DNA of 64,000 nt from Augochlora pura. Taxonomy: Eukaryota > Arthropoda > Insecta > Hymenoptera > Halictidae. The notes beneath the pieces were generated by a model. That model had not been told where the DNA came from and did not search any database. It worked only from the letters and a program-made list of their open reading frames with translations. Shown piece after piece: positions 46,931-59,433 of the stretch. The stretch's first letter is position 1, and every line of letters starts with the position of its first letter. A program made the position numbers and the translations under genes. The stretch lies in contig NC_135776.1 of the NCBI RefSeq assembly GCF_028453695.1, forward strand, positions 6,766,663-6,830,662, given 5' to 3'.

Positions 46931-48269
46931 GTTCTTGATAATCAAAACATTTTTTTATCGTGACATTTTTCTCGATGTTTTGGTTTATTTTTTATCAGTG
47001 TGTATAAATTTTTGGACAAAGGGAGGATAAAAATTGAGCTTGTTAAAAGCGATTGTTACGGGAGCCATTGTAGTTGATGCGTACGACATTGTGTACTATA
47101 AAAATTGTTGATATTGAAACTGTTGTAACTTCGTTAAAAAAGAATTGCACAACGGTCCTCGTAGCAATGTTTTCAAATACGAAGCTTTAACTTTAACAAT
47201 TCTGATGTAAATTTTTCCGAAAAGTTCGTATTTTTATATTATATTGTAAATATAATATAAAATTCTATCATATTGTAATTTAGCTTGCAGTATCTTTTAG
47301 ACGAAATTAATTCACCATTTTTAAATAAATATTAGTATATCGTAGCTTAACCAATAGCATTTTTAAAATTTAATTAACGAAGCATTTTGTAAAATAAATA
47401 TAATTTTATTACGATTTATCGTATAGCATTTTTTAAATTGAATTACTATATAATTTTTTAAACGATATCCACCTATGATACTATACTTTATCCCACATGA
47501 TCTTCTATCGCAAATGAAATCAGTGTACCACTTTTTAACGAAGTCGCACCAGGTTAAACAACATCGATCATTCTGTGCCAGTGGCGCAGTAATTTAACAC
47601 GCCAACATTATTGTCTATTAATGAGGAGCGACTGCAATTAGTCGTAAATGGTCAGACGTGTTATAATAGAGATCATCGATGTACCAGGCGAATTACGAGT
47701 TAGTTGCTGTATATCCAGCGTGTCCCCTCCATCTCGCCCCCTAGTGACTTTCGTTTGTTTCCTGAATTCAAAAGACTCTTGCGGGGGCAAGTGAATGAGC
47801 CGCCGCGGTCTGAATGAAGTAAAACAGCCTATTGCCAGAATGGCTTATAAAATACCACTCCAGCCCTTTTTGCTTGAAAAAAGAGAGAGAAAAATAGCCC
47901 TCGGACGCAAACAAAATGTTTAAATGCCGGAGGAGAATTCGCAGGTTCCACAATTGAAGAAAAATCTAAGTATCGTCGCACTTATCACTGGATTAATAGC
48001 ATTTTTATTTCATATTTACGATTATTATTATTCACTATTTTATTTAGAATTATTTTAATTATTTGTTGGTTACATGAATTTATTTCCGAAAGCAGTTTTA
48101 ACATTAAATTAGAGATGTGGAGATGTGAAGATGTAAAGATAAATAATGTTAAGATAACAATTTTAAAATTCGATCTAAAATACTATTTAATTAAGTTAAG
48201 AATAGATTAAGAAATCTCGCAGAGAAAATTATTAAATTACAGTATAACATTATTCACCTAACACCTGAA
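46931..48269. other. AT-rich non-coding
   Basis: No gene. 47560-47950 is slightly GC-richer, with a chance minus-strand frame. An ATGTGGAGATGTGAAGATGT repeat lies at about 48114. Confidence 0.55.
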
Positions 48270-48780
48270 ACATTAATATTTTTTTAAAAGATGTTAAAAG
48301 CTAAACTAGAGTTTAGTAGTATTTCTTTAAAAATAAATGGTACGTGGATATAATTTAGAAGATATTGTATGATAGACCAGAATGCTGTAATATTTAATTT
48401 AAAAAATGTTGTAAGCTGAACTAGACCATTATAGAACTTTAGCAATTTATATTAAGGAATGCTATAGGTTAAAATACAACATTTGAGCATTTCTTCAAAA
48501 ATGGTAATTTAATTTAAAAGACGCTGTAGACTAAACTATAACATAATAGCTCTTGTTTAAAAAATGATGGAATACTATAATATAAAGACGCTATCGACTA
48601 AATACAGACTATAATAATATATTTTATATAGACTAAAGTGCAATAGGATTTCATTAAAAAATGTCACACTGATTGAATTTAAATAACAGTAGAGTTTATT
48701 AGACTATAATTTAGAGTATACCTTAACAGTATTCATTTAAAAATGACACGTCAATGTAACTTAAAATACGTTAATATATT
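48270..48780. repeat. Degenerate TTAAAAGACGCTGTAGACTA tandem repeat
   Basis: Versions of TTTAAAAGATGTTAAAAGCT, TTTAAAAAATGTTGTAAGCT, TTTAAAAGACGCTGTAGACT and AAAGACGCTATCGACTAA recur at irregular 60-110-bp spacing with CTAAACTA-like tails. Non-coding. Confidence 0.5.
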
Positions 48781-49650
48781 AATGTATGGAATATGTTAAT
48801 ATATAAAATAAATTAATTAACACTGAGGTAGAACACGCGAAGGGATCTCGCTCCGCTGCACCGAAAATATCGGAGCGAAAGTTGAAACGTTTCGGTTGGA
48901 ATTCGCGTGATAAATTTCGACGTTTTAAAGCGTGTTGCTATAAAAATTCGTTGAAGTGTGTCATCAGTAGGGCCAGAGGGGAGGGAGGGAGGGAGGGAGG
49001 GATCAAAATTTTCAAGCATCCATCACACCCCGCGCTCGCCGTCGAGATGAACAAGCATTTATATTCCCGTGACACCCACACCGGCGCGTCGCTCGAACGC
49101 AACGTATTACATCAGCATAATCCATAACGTATAATAATAACCATTATTCATTATTCGTCTGTATCCCTTTGGTGCCGGTCGTCGCCGCGCCGATAATTCG
49201 ATTCGAAATCGGGCCGAACGAAATCCGCGGCGGCGTTTTTAGGCTCGCGCATTCAAACGGAGTTTTTCGTTCGAATCGTCGCGCAGCTTACACGCATTAC
49301 ATATTCATCAGGCAAATCGAGGTTTGATACAATTTCCACGCGAATCGAGAATTGCCCCCGAATATAACGCAGCAACGGAATATCCCGTCAACACGGCCGG
49401 AATTACGGATCGTCGACGGAAAATGCTAATCAGCGTTCCAATAATTATTATTTTCCGTCGTTATGAGCGGCGCGCGTGTCCCGCGATTTTCCCGCCGACG
49501 TTCTCCTTCGATTTCGTAGCCAATTCTTCGATCGAGCAAACATTGATTTCTATTGCTAATTTTTCTCGGCTTAAATTAATTTAGCAGAGTGCGCATAGTT
49601 TGCAAACTGGATTTTTCTGAAATTGAATGTCGATCGAGTCGACAATGATT
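48781..49650. other. GC-richer block
   Basis: CpG-rich (for example 49170-49270 and 49330-49500), with a (GGGA)n run at 48977-49002. Overlapping frames (48882-49127, 49324-49584) are not recognisable. Possibly a regulatory island. Confidence 0.4.
48977..49002. repeat. (GGGA)n microsatellite
   Basis: GAGGGGAGGGAGGGAGGGAG-type purine tract with several G-triplets. Confidence 0.9.
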
Positions 49651-49654
49651 GAAT

Positions 49655-49800
49655 GTAATATTAATATTAATAGTATATTAATAGTATATTATAGAATATT
49701 TTTAAAAGTATAGTTATTATTAATATAATTGTAGAAGTATAATTATTATTAATATAATTGTAGAAGTATAATTATTATTAGTATAATTATTTCATATAAT
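49655..49800. repeat. ~30-bp AT tandem repeat
   Basis: Three successive copies of AGTATAATTATTATTAATAT followed by AATTGTAGA. Confidence 0.75.
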
Positions 49801-52000
49801 ATAGGAAGAGACAAATTTGTTGCAAAATTAATTTATCTCAACATATATATATATATTGTAAACGAATGCAGATGCCATAAATGCATGACGATCTTAAACA
49901 AAATCAATATGTTTGAAAGAATCTCGAACATAAATGTATCAATGTTTCATGGATATTCATCTTCGGCATTGAAACACGTAAAATTATGAAACGAAATGTC
50001 CACGCAGTAATGCAATATCGTCATTTGTATCACTTGGAAATTATCAGACGGAATTATAGAAGTAATTCGTCAAAGTTACGCCATGAAATTATGTTAGTTT
50101 CATCGAAATACGAATTCAACGGAACGTCATTACGTATATTCTACGCGTTTTCAGTGATATCTACTATAACGTCGAAATGTAAAATTTGTTGTCATTTTAT
50201 GAGTATAATCTGTTATTATAAATCAAAAGAATATTAATTGTACAGTGCATCGAAGACTTGCATTTTCAAAACGTAGATTCTTTAATAAATATTATTGAAA
50301 GTCTATGTACTTTAATGCAGTAGTAATAATTTCTAGAATATATTTCTTAATAAATTAATTTTGATCAACAAATATAGTATTTTATTTTTAAAACTGTAAC
50401 TCGAATTATTTGCTCAGATTTCATCATTCATGATTAATATTTACTTTAATATATTAACCTTTCCTAATTTTATATTTTAATAAATTTAAATTCTAACACT
50501 TTTATTTAATATTTATATAACTATTACATTAATTTCTAAACACTTCTTACTATAAAATTCAATCTTAAAAAATTGAAACGATACTTTTAAAAGGATTTAT
50601 TTAAATCTATCAAGGCGCATAAATATTAAAAACTCGAAGGAAGCATAAACAATTATATAATAAAATTGAATAAACTCCAATTCTAAAATTCTTATTATAA
50701 ATCCTAAATCTAGACAAAGCACTAATTTTTCAAAAATCCATTTCAAAATTTGCTATAAATCGAGAAATAAATACGGCAAAGCTAAAAAACAATAAATGAA
50801 TATTTTAAAATAATATTTACGAATTACATAAAATTCGTTGATGTACGATCGAAACACATCTCGAGATTTTCCTAAACAGAGAACAGCCTCGTTAATAGAA
50901 CCAGCTTCGAGAATTGATAAATCGAAATCCGCTGATTAGTTGGAGTCACGTCCGCGCGTAGTCGTAACTGGGTTGCTCTAATACGTCATGAATGATGAAT
51001 ACACACCGGCGGAAACGTGGCTTCAGGTGATTCCAGCGGAGCACTGTTGTCTACAGATAAGATCCCATAAATGTCTGTATCGTGTCGGCTGCGCGTTACA
51101 TCGCGTTTGCGCGAGCTGTACAAGATACAACGGCGAAGACATCGTAGCTTGTACAAGGTAAAACTACACGGCTGGAAATCTGGTCTAGCGACATCGGGAT
51201 TTCTCTGCATAATCGCTCAGAAAATCATCGAACGCGGCACATCGCGTCGGAGCTCCTTCGGCTCTAAGTATCCCAACGTCTGCATATTCTGTTATCGAAC
51301 AGCATAATTTCTAGCAATAGTTGCAGTAAATTTTCCTCAATTGTTTCTCAGCTTGTAAACGAAAATTGACCAATTCGTTTGTTCATTTGTTCAAATTGTC
51401 CATTTTTGTTTATGAGTTAAGGGACAATTTAGGAGAATTTATTGTAGTTGTACAGAATGAATATTAATTGTTTAGTTGAGGGTTTATTTACGAAATGTAG
51501 ATTTTCGTGGATTGATTTGGAAAAATTGGTTTAAAATGAATTGGTGGTTTAGGGTAAATAATTTAGGGTGATTCTTGAATTCCACAGTGCTTTTTATATT
51601 TATTTACTTAGAAATACAAAGATATTGCACGCAGATAATCATCATATTTTCTATAAATTAGATTATTAAATTATTAAATTAGATTATTAAATTATTAAAT
51701 TAAATCGTACGATTATTACTGTTTATGTGATAAGAAGTTAATAATGTTTTCTTTTAACTAAGCACAAGAATCGTAGGTCGCTTTAGTGGATCTATAGACA
51801 AACAAATGTATTAATGTTCATAAATAATTATAACCCTAACCTAAAAGCAATAATATCACCCCCACATCTTCAGAAGCAATTTATACGAATTAAAAAATGG
51901 ATTAACAATCACAAAATAACCAAAACCCACGAGCTCCAATCTCCGATCTTCCAGTCACAAAAAATCCCATAAACCCTGTCGCGCAAACCGCAAAAATCAT
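49801..52000. other. AT-rich non-coding with small GC patch
   Basis: 49800-50880 is very AT-rich with one chance frame (49986-50237). 50940-51310 is GC-richer with overlapping frames on both strands. 51655-51705 is an AATTATTAAATTAGATT repeat. No gene is supported. Confidence 0.5.
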
Positions 52001-52740
52001 TCTCAAAGTCTAAGCGACGGTAAAACCGTGCCGGTTCGTTTCCAGCGAGCGTGTCACGCCGGTGTTTGCCTTATTTTTGCATAAAATGTCGCGGCGACGT
52101 GTGCTTAACGATAACGAACAAGCTTGACCGGAACGTCGTCGTCCACGCAGTTAGAACATTGATAAAATGCAGCAATTGTTCGGACGCCGATACTGGGTGA
52201 GGTCAACGGTGGGCGGGGAAAAAATAGATGCCGCGGACAAAAGGATAACGCCGGTGTCACACGTGTTGCCGGTGTCAATGTAAGGGAATTTCGTGACGAG
52301 ATTGCATTGCGGGCGCGCGCCGCTAGAGTATCCTCTTCTCTATTTCGTCTAATCTGATTCCGCGCGGACTTTGTTCTGCTGCTCAAAAGGCAAAAGGAAG
52401 TCATGTTGGTCATTACGATGATATCTACGCTATCAAGGAGGAATCGACACAACGGCCGCGGAGCGTAAAAGCTAGACGAGAGCCACACGCGATAGCTTCT
52501 AAAACAGTGAAGCCGAAGTTCGACCGTGTACACACGTGTGTCGTCGTCGAACGGCCGAATTATGGTTGTGTGTGCGCGCGCGCGCGCTTGGCTGGAGCAG
52601 GACAGGAGAATTTCGGTGCTTCGTGGTCGATGCTTGCAAATTTATGATCGTTTCGCTGTGGATTTGCGATGGAAATCGGCGGATAACGCGACGAACAGTC
52701 GAATCGTCGCTCGAATTTAACGATGAAATTGATCGCCGGT
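52001..52740 (+). promoter_or_regulatory. GC-rich block, possible promoter/first exon
   Basis: About 700 bases of GC-rich, CpG-dense DNA, including a GTGTGTGCGCGCGCGCGC tract (52568-52587). At its end an ATG (52722) in AACGATGAAATTGATCGCCG is followed directly by the donor-like GTAACT at 52739. MKLIA would suit the start of a signal peptide on a short first exon, but I found no downstream exon to join. Frames on both strands here are otherwise unrecognisable. This is speculative. Confidence 0.2.
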
Positions 52741-54560
52741 AACTATTGCTATTCTGATAATTGTAAGGAACGACGAGCTGTAATTGTCTCGTTCGTTGAT
52801 ACTAAATGTGACGAGTTTTAAAGATAGCTAGCGATTTGTAGCATTCGAAAGGCTGTTTGTTTAGATGTTTCGGCATTTCTGTTATAATGTTTGGTGTAAG
52901 GAAATTCAGTCCATTTTGTGAAAGGTGTTTTTATTATTTCAACAACTTTGAAATAAAATGTGGGAAATTATAATTTAATAATATAATATTAATTTAATAT
53001 AATTAGTATTAGATTTCCGTAATTTTAGACAGAAATATTAAATAATTTGAAAAAGAGGTTTTAAAGAGCCTTTAAACGCGCTTCAGTAGATGCAGTCAGC
53101 AATGATCAGACTACACTTAATCAGTATGCTTGCTTCACGAAATAATGTTATTGTACTAGCTATTTTTATTTGCATAAAGGAAATACTTGAACAACATTTA
53201 TTTAAGTTTAAATGGCTTTTGCTTTACAGCTAATGTTTATTCAAATAACAAAGAATATAAAAACATTTTGTCTTGTAAAATATCATCGCTAGACTTCTGA
53301 TTCTTGTACCATACTCTATACATAATTTTTATACAGCGATATTTTTCAACTATTTTAAATTATTAATATTCTAAGTCTAATTGTCACTAATTAATAAGGT
53401 TTGCATCAACTTTATATACTTATAGCAAAAATGGATAAACAAAACTTTAGAGCAACGATGTCAAAATAATATAAAAACACTGCAGCATTATTTCCACTGC
53501 ATTAACGTCATTGAAACGAGAAAATACATTTTTATCCAATCACCCGTTTTCAACGTGAGACGAGACAAACTTTTATTTACCATAAAATCCGGCAGTCTAG
53601 TAATCATGTTACGTATCATACTATTTTTGGACAGATTGAACGCGCGCGTCGTTATTACGTTGAAACATGGGGGCACGTTTCTATTCGACAGGTAAACAAG
53701 CCTCGATATTCTTAGAGTGACAGGGGTTAAATTTGTTTACTAATACCGTGTAATTATCGGGAAAACAGGTTGATATTAGCCGGCAAAATGAACCCGCGCG
53801 ACGGCACCGCCGGCATATAACAGGATCGCGGACCGAAAGCATTAAGCACTGATTGATGTTTAAATTACTTCAGTTGTACTTGACGGAGAGCTCCCGGCCT
53901 GTGGCGGTTCCCGCGCCTTAAACACCCCGCATTTCTGTCACCTTACTTCTGCCAGCACTCGAAACATGTTTATTTTCACGCTACGTCGAGTCGACGACCA
54001 CGTTATGTCCTGCCAGTTACCGTGCCATCTTTTTAAAACCGTTCTGCAAATAAACAAAATTTTGTCTATCACGGTTCAAATAAGCTACGGAGTTGCCCTA
54101 TTTTGAAACTTCGATGCCGATTTTTATTTTGCAAACGTGCAGTGACGTCAGTGCTCGGAGAAAATCGACAGAATTTCTGGAAGGTGGCAAGAATTTTTGT
54201 AAATATTTTGTTAATTTCGAGGGTGAATTTTCGGGGTGTTTTTGAAATATTTCTGAGAAGAGAATTTATTGGAATGCAGATTTCTGATTATTGAACGAAG
54301 TGAATGTTACTAGGATTTTTATAATAGAGAAAGGCAACAATGGGGTAAGTTAATTTTTTTCTAGGTTAATTTTCTTGTAGGTAAATTTAATATTATTAAA
54401 TCGCATTTAATTCAACGTTTTATATGATTTATTCTTTATTATTTCAAGTCAAAGCTTGAAGTTGCTCGCATAAAGGAGTCGTAACAATTTTCTATTTTAT
54501 TTTATTTTGCTCTATTTACAAACCAATATTATTAACTTACACCACTTGTTTTACTTTTCT
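52741..54560. other. Intergenic region
   Basis: AT-rich except 53640-54060, a GC-richer patch without a credible ORF. Short frames at 53488-53676 (-) and 54103-54294 (+) are not recognisable. Confidence 0.5.
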
Positions 54561-54569
54561 GCTTTGGTT

Positions 54570-54796
54570 GGCTCATTTAATAAATGATGGAAAACTTAGA
54601 AAAAATACTTATTATTTCCTAACCTATATATATTCTATTTTTATTTATTATTTTATCAAACGACTTCGATGTCGTCGCTATTAACTCGTTTATCAAATAA
54701 TAGCAAACTTAGAAAATATACTAATTATTTCCTAAACCGATACATCCTATTTTTATTTATTATTCTATCGAACGTTTTCGATGTCGTCGCGATTTG
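54570..54796. repeat. ~112-bp tandem duplication
   Basis: Two copies share AAACTTAGAAAA, TATTTCCTAA, TCTATTTTTATTTATTATT and TTCGATGTCGTCGC. The second copy ends at about 54796. An open frame (54669-54893) crosses the second copy but shows no domain. Confidence 0.7.
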
Positions 54797-56087
54797 TTAC
54801 ATTCGCCACTTAGCGTGTCAAAAAGCGAAAGCAACGAAGATCGATCGAAGTGGTTCGCGCACGGTATCGACTCTGAAAAAGCCGGCGAATTAATTTCGGA
54901 GGCGCGGAACCTGGCCAATCTTTCGGAATCGATACATAATACACGCGATCGGCGAGAGAGAGAAAGAGAAAAAGAGAGAGAGAGAGTCCGGCGTATATAA
55001 GAAGTTTAATTTAACCGGCGCCGCGGCGGTCGATTTGGAGATTTTAAACGTTCCAACCCCGATACGACCTTCGTTAGCCCCTGGCGAGCTCATTTCATCC
55101 GTATCTCGTTCGGTCGTCACCGGGGGCGCGCAATATTTATAGCTCGAGTGCACGAAAGACCTCGATTTTTCAATGAGAAAACCGTGGGTCCGACTATCGA
55201 ATTTTCAACCGGCCGATAGATTTTTTCCCTGAGAATCCCTTTTTTACTGTGCCCCCCCACCCGCGGTAAGTGTACGGATTCGAGTGTTCACTGACAGGAA
55301 ATAGTATCCGCTATCTAACCTGTCAACCGGGAATTAACTTTCGTTCACCCCGTTTCGCAATCGGCACTTTTTCCTCCGCGGTTAGAAGTTGTATCGTCGC
55401 GCTTCAACTAACTTAAAACAATCGCGGTTCACCTGTTATTCGCTTTAACAAAATTTATGACGTGCGAGGATTATTGTTTTTAATTAATATAATTTCATAA
55501 TTTCATAATTTTTTTTAATATTCAATTAATATGATTATTTTACAGAGAATTGATACAATATTGAAATGACTGTTTCGAGTATATACAAATAATTTCGAAT
55601 TAATTATCTCAGTTTGAATTAATTTCCTGTCTCATACAATTAAGACAGATTGAAATAATTATTTTATATAAATTGGTTGTATATCGAATATGTCAGAGAA
55701 TCACTATACAATTAATATAATTATTTTACGAAGAATTAATGCAGTATTAAAATTACTGTTTCGATTTTGTATCAATTCTTTCTGTATTAATTACATTAAT
55801 CGCATATTAATTCTTATACTAATTATATAATAATAAACATATGTATAACAATTATATATACATAACGAGCATATTTTTCTCCTTTGTTCTGTGTTCCGCG
55901 TTGAGCGCATCATGCGAGATGCTATTCGGGTACAGGATCCGCTATTTAATTCATGGGTGATTGCTCAGGAAGTTCTCTTCCGTCTGTTAAATAACTATGA
56001 AATCTCGCTAACGTCCAACCGCACGGTTTTCCGCAGCGACTCGCACGATCCTCACCGCGCCTTATTTGTTTGTCCGCGACCGAACTA
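54797..56087. other. GC-richer then AT-rich region
   Basis: 54797-55450 is GC-richer with a GA microsatellite (54954-54986); 55450-55870 is AT-rich with repeated TTAATATAATTATTTTA words. 55880-56087 is GC-richer with a frame (55891-56127) that the Tc1 insertion at 56088 interrupts; the peptide is not recognised. Confidence 0.45.
54954..54986. repeat. (GA)n microsatellite
   Basis: GAGAGAGAGAAAGAGAAAAA followed by GAGAGAGAGAG. Confidence 0.9.
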
Positions 56088-57013
56088 CAGTCAGTCCCAC
56101 AAGTATTCGTACCCACATTGCTTATAAGAGAAATTTGTTGGAATCAAGGGACGCATGTAGGATTTTGCAATAAACTTTTCATTATGAACGAACATACGTA
56201 TAAAGTTTATTTATATCAAATTATAACAAAGTTTATCAACTAATATCAAAAATATATTGATTTTACTTCTCGTAGTACGTAATAACAAAAGTATTCGCAC
56301 CAGTGTAGATTTTGTCAAAAAATATTAGAGTAGCTTTTTTACTTTATATTAATTTTCTGGTATTTAGTGGGTCCACCTTTATGGCTTATTATATCGTTTA
56401 ATCAATTTGGCATACTTTCTACCAGTTTTAATGCGATATTTGGTTCAATACTATACCAAACTTCCAAAATTTTGTTTTTTAGCATTTGTTTATTGAAAAT
56501 TTCATGCTCGTGTAGTCTTCTATCTATTTTCGCTCATAAATTTTCTATAGAATTTGTATCTGGACTCTGAGGAGGTGTATGTAACAAATGGGGAACGCGG
56601 TAAAGTATCCACTCACGAACAATCCGAGCAGTATGCTTCGGCTCGTTGTCGCGTTGAAAATAGTAGTCATCTTCCAGACCAAGCTTAACTGCACCCGAGC
56701 GCAGATTTTCTTCGAGTATATTTTTATACTTTATCTTATCCAAAATTCCATCGATAAAGACAAGTTTGCCCACTCCGGATGTCGCCATACAGCCCCACAC
56801 CATCACAGAGCCTCCGCCGTGCTTTACAGCTGGTTGTTCATTTTTTAATTCTAGTTCTGCATTAGGCTTTCTCCAAACGTTTCCTCTTCCTTCACATCCA
56901 AAAATATTAAATAAGATAATAAAAAGTTGATTGCAAAATTTTACACGGATCCCTTGATTTCAACAGATTTCACTTATAAGCAACGCGGGTACGAATACTT
57001 ATGGGACCGACTG
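56088..57013 (-). mobile_element. Tc1-type transposon, internally deleted, with ~90-bp TIRs
   Basis: The left terminus CAGTCAGTCCCACAAGTATT and the inverse of the right terminus, CAGTCGGTCCCATAAGTATT, begin inverted repeats that continue for about 90 bases through TTGCTTATAAG, AATCAAGGGA and TTTTGCAAT with roughly a dozen mismatches by eye. TA flanks both ends (56086-56087 and 57014-57015). The 926-bp element holds only the C-terminal two thirds or less of a Tc1 transposase on the minus strand, so it is non-autonomous. It interrupts a GC-richer host sequence. Confidence 0.92.
56339..56903 (-). pseudogene. Broken Tc1-family transposase (C-terminal part)
   Basis: Read from 56903 downwards the frame gives FGCEGRGNVWRKPN, then KHGGGSVMVWGCMA, DYYFQRDNEPKHTARIV and PPQSPDTNSIENL. 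These are the Tc1 DDE-domain landmarks containing the second and third acidic catalytic residues (D of DNEPKHTA, E of SIENL). The N-terminal DNA-binding domain and the first catalytic D are missing: the frame starts right at the deletion junction with the terminal region. A stop replaces the Trp expected after SIENL, and another stop follows the later SMPN segment, after which a GGPTKY tail remains. It cannot make an active enzyme. The intact parent might exist elsewhere in the genome. Confidence 0.9.
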
Positions 57014-57397
57014 TATGTTTAGTTATCCTTCTTAGCGTCAATCGGGGAATCCGAGAGAGATGTATTTACAGGAGACACGGTGCCGTTCCCAGCGACTCGT
57101 TACGTGTGCAGTATTTATTTCCGTTTCCGAGACCGTTTCCCCACACGTGGCCGATGTTTCTAATATTATTTGGACCGCGTTTACGACGATGCCCCCATCG
57201 CGCGCGGCGATTTTCTAACGAACCCACTTCGATGTAGAGAGAGAGACCCGTCCGGGACAGTACGATTTCCGATGCTGGCAAAGTGATACACCCGGGGCCG
57301 AGGTAACCGTCAACGCGCGGGTACCTTCTCCTTGGATTCTATATAACGAAAGAGAGAGGGAGAGAGAGAGAGAGAGGGGGAGGAAAATAGACAGGTT
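57014..57397. other. GC-richer block after the Tc1 element
   Basis: Overlapping frames occur on both strands (57001-57237 and 57066-57281), with no recognisable product. A GA microsatellite lies at 57350-57376. Confidence 0.4.
57350..57376. repeat. (GA)n microsatellite
   Basis: AAAGAGAGAGGGAGAGAGAG-type run. Confidence 0.9.
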
Positions 57398-58255
57398 TCT
57401 ATTGTGCTCGTAAATTGCGCTGTCAATGTTCCATGTGTGCTTATCGAATTATTCAGCGAATGTTGATTGCGAATGGAAACGGAGAAATTCTTTCTAGCGT
57501 GCCCGTAAATAACGTTATCAATGCTTTATGTGTGCTTAACGCAACGCCGATCGGTCGTTCGGCAATTTATGCCATTATAGGGTAATCAAATTTATTAATA
57601 TTCATTTTATTTCGGAAGACCGAAAGCAAGAGTAAGAAACACCTTACGGAACAATCTTAAGATATTTTCCAAGTCATTGTTTTCCTGTAACAAATTTAAC
57701 TATAGGACCAAGTTTAACGAACAATTGTAATTACGTTAGTTTAAATAGAATATTTATTTCATCTATTTTATTTATTTTATTCTTTTTTATTCATCGTGAA
57801 AGGTATCTAATATTTTTAAAAATTATATAACAATTTAGAAGCTTATGGTAGTGCAATCTAAACACTTTCACCTCAAGAATAGATAAAGTAATTATTTATT
57901 GTCATGATAATCGATTCACAGGTTACTGAACGGGGCAAAAAGGTGATACATAAATTACTGGTTGGTAAAGTGTTAACGAATTATTTATCGAATGTTGATT
58001 GCGAATCGGGCGAAACGAATTGCTTCCATTGTACTCATAAATAACAATATGAATGTTCCGTGTATTTATGCTACACTGTTTACTTAATGTTAGTGGTAAG
58101 AGGAATTAGACCAATGGTCACTATTTTATATATAGAGAACAGTTGTAGCATTAGCGCATTTATGCTAAACTGTTTATCGAATGTTCATGGTCTCTATCGT
58201 GCTCAAAAATAACAGTATCCATGTTCTATAATATTTATTTATGTTCTATTTCTAT
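57398..58255. repeat. Degenerate repeat with ATTGTGCTCGTAAATAAC core
   Basis: Copies near 57398, 57485, 58010 and 58185 share TCGAATGTTGATTGCGAAT, TATTGTGCTCATAAATAAC and TATCAATGTTCCATGTGT wording. They are separated by AT-rich unrelated sequence. No gene lies between them. Confidence 0.55.
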
Positions 58256-58301
58256 TTTGAAGTGTCGCAAATCATTTTCATTTAACAGAATCACAATAAT
58301 A

Positions 58302-58366
58302 ACATAATTACACTATATTTAAATAATAATTACACTATATTTAAATAATAATTACACTATATTTAA
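58302..58366. repeat. 20-bp tandem repeat x3
   Basis: AATTACACTATATTTAAATA repeated three times head to tail, nearly perfect. Confidence 0.9.
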
Positions 58367-59325
58367 ATATTTTCCAACTTTGTTACCATAAATTTCTTAT
58401 TTCTAATTTCATAGTATAATTACTAAATTACGACTCTTTCTACGAAACAAAAATGCTCAGCAACAATCCCGTACCACAAAAAGCGAACAAAACCATATCC
58501 TCTCTCCAAAACATTCTTAACCAATTAAAAACCGAGTCGATCATATTTTCGAATTCTAAACTCCGTATTTCTATCGTCATTTTCCACGGTGCACGCGTCG
58601 AATCCACAGTTTAATAAATTCCGAAAAAAAAACGTCAGAGATGCATCCGAAATAAAATCGTTCGAAACAATTCAACGACAAGAATAATAAAACGACGGGA
58701 GCATTGCACAAAATTCGTGATACGGTGTCGAGCGACGGCGGATATACCTCTGACAAAACAGGAGGATCGGTGCGTGAGAAATCGATCAGTGGAGATTGTC
58801 TACGAGAGCCGAGAATTGCATAAACATCCGCAATCCCATTGTTAACATACGCCCGGTCTATTGGTTTCTCATCCGGGTCGCCTCGAACAATATTTTTGTT
58901 ATCGTCACCGACCCCTCCTCCTCCCCCACTGGCGTCCACCATTCTTCTTCACGTACGAAAAGCCACGGAGACGGAGGCAGTGTATCTTTTCCTTGCATTT
59001 CTGCGCATAAACTCGCGCTTGTCGGCGAACGGTAAACGCCGCCGGAGAACCGTCCGCGTTCCGCGGCAAAGCAGAAAGGTCTCTTATCTCGCGGAACTGA
59101 ATCCTATTGTCGGGGACGGCACACGGGGATGCTGATGTTGGTCACTCCGCCTCGGTGTTATTCTTCGAAACGGATGAATAAAGGAGTGAACCGCGCGGGG
59201 AAAGTGTCGCAATCCGCGCGCTAATTTTCGGCCGAAATTAAATGGCGTGGATGTAACAATTTCTGTGCTTTTACCAATTTCTATGCCTCGTATTAAAAAA
59301 AGAAGAAAATGGGGTGGAGTTAGGC
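58367..59325. other. Intergenic with GC-richer block 58680-59270
   Basis: Frames on both strands (58577-58942 minus; 58796-59035 and 58839-59135 plus) overlap extensively and show only low-complexity Ser/Pro/Gly content. Possibly a regulatory island. Confidence 0.4.
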
Positions 59326-59433
59326 CAAAAGGGGAGGGATCAAAGCCAAATAGGCGGGGATAATGCAAAAAGAGGCGAGGTCAATCTCAAAAGAGGCGTG
59401 GCCAATCTCAAAAGAGGCGTGGCCGAGTCCAAA
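59326..59433. repeat. 21-bp GC-rich minisatellite
   Basis: Units of AGAGGCGTGGCCAATCTCAA plus A at about 59371, 59392 and 59413, preceded by more diverged copies (GGAGGGATCAAAGCCAAA, TAGGCGGGGATAATGCAAAA). Confidence 0.85.
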
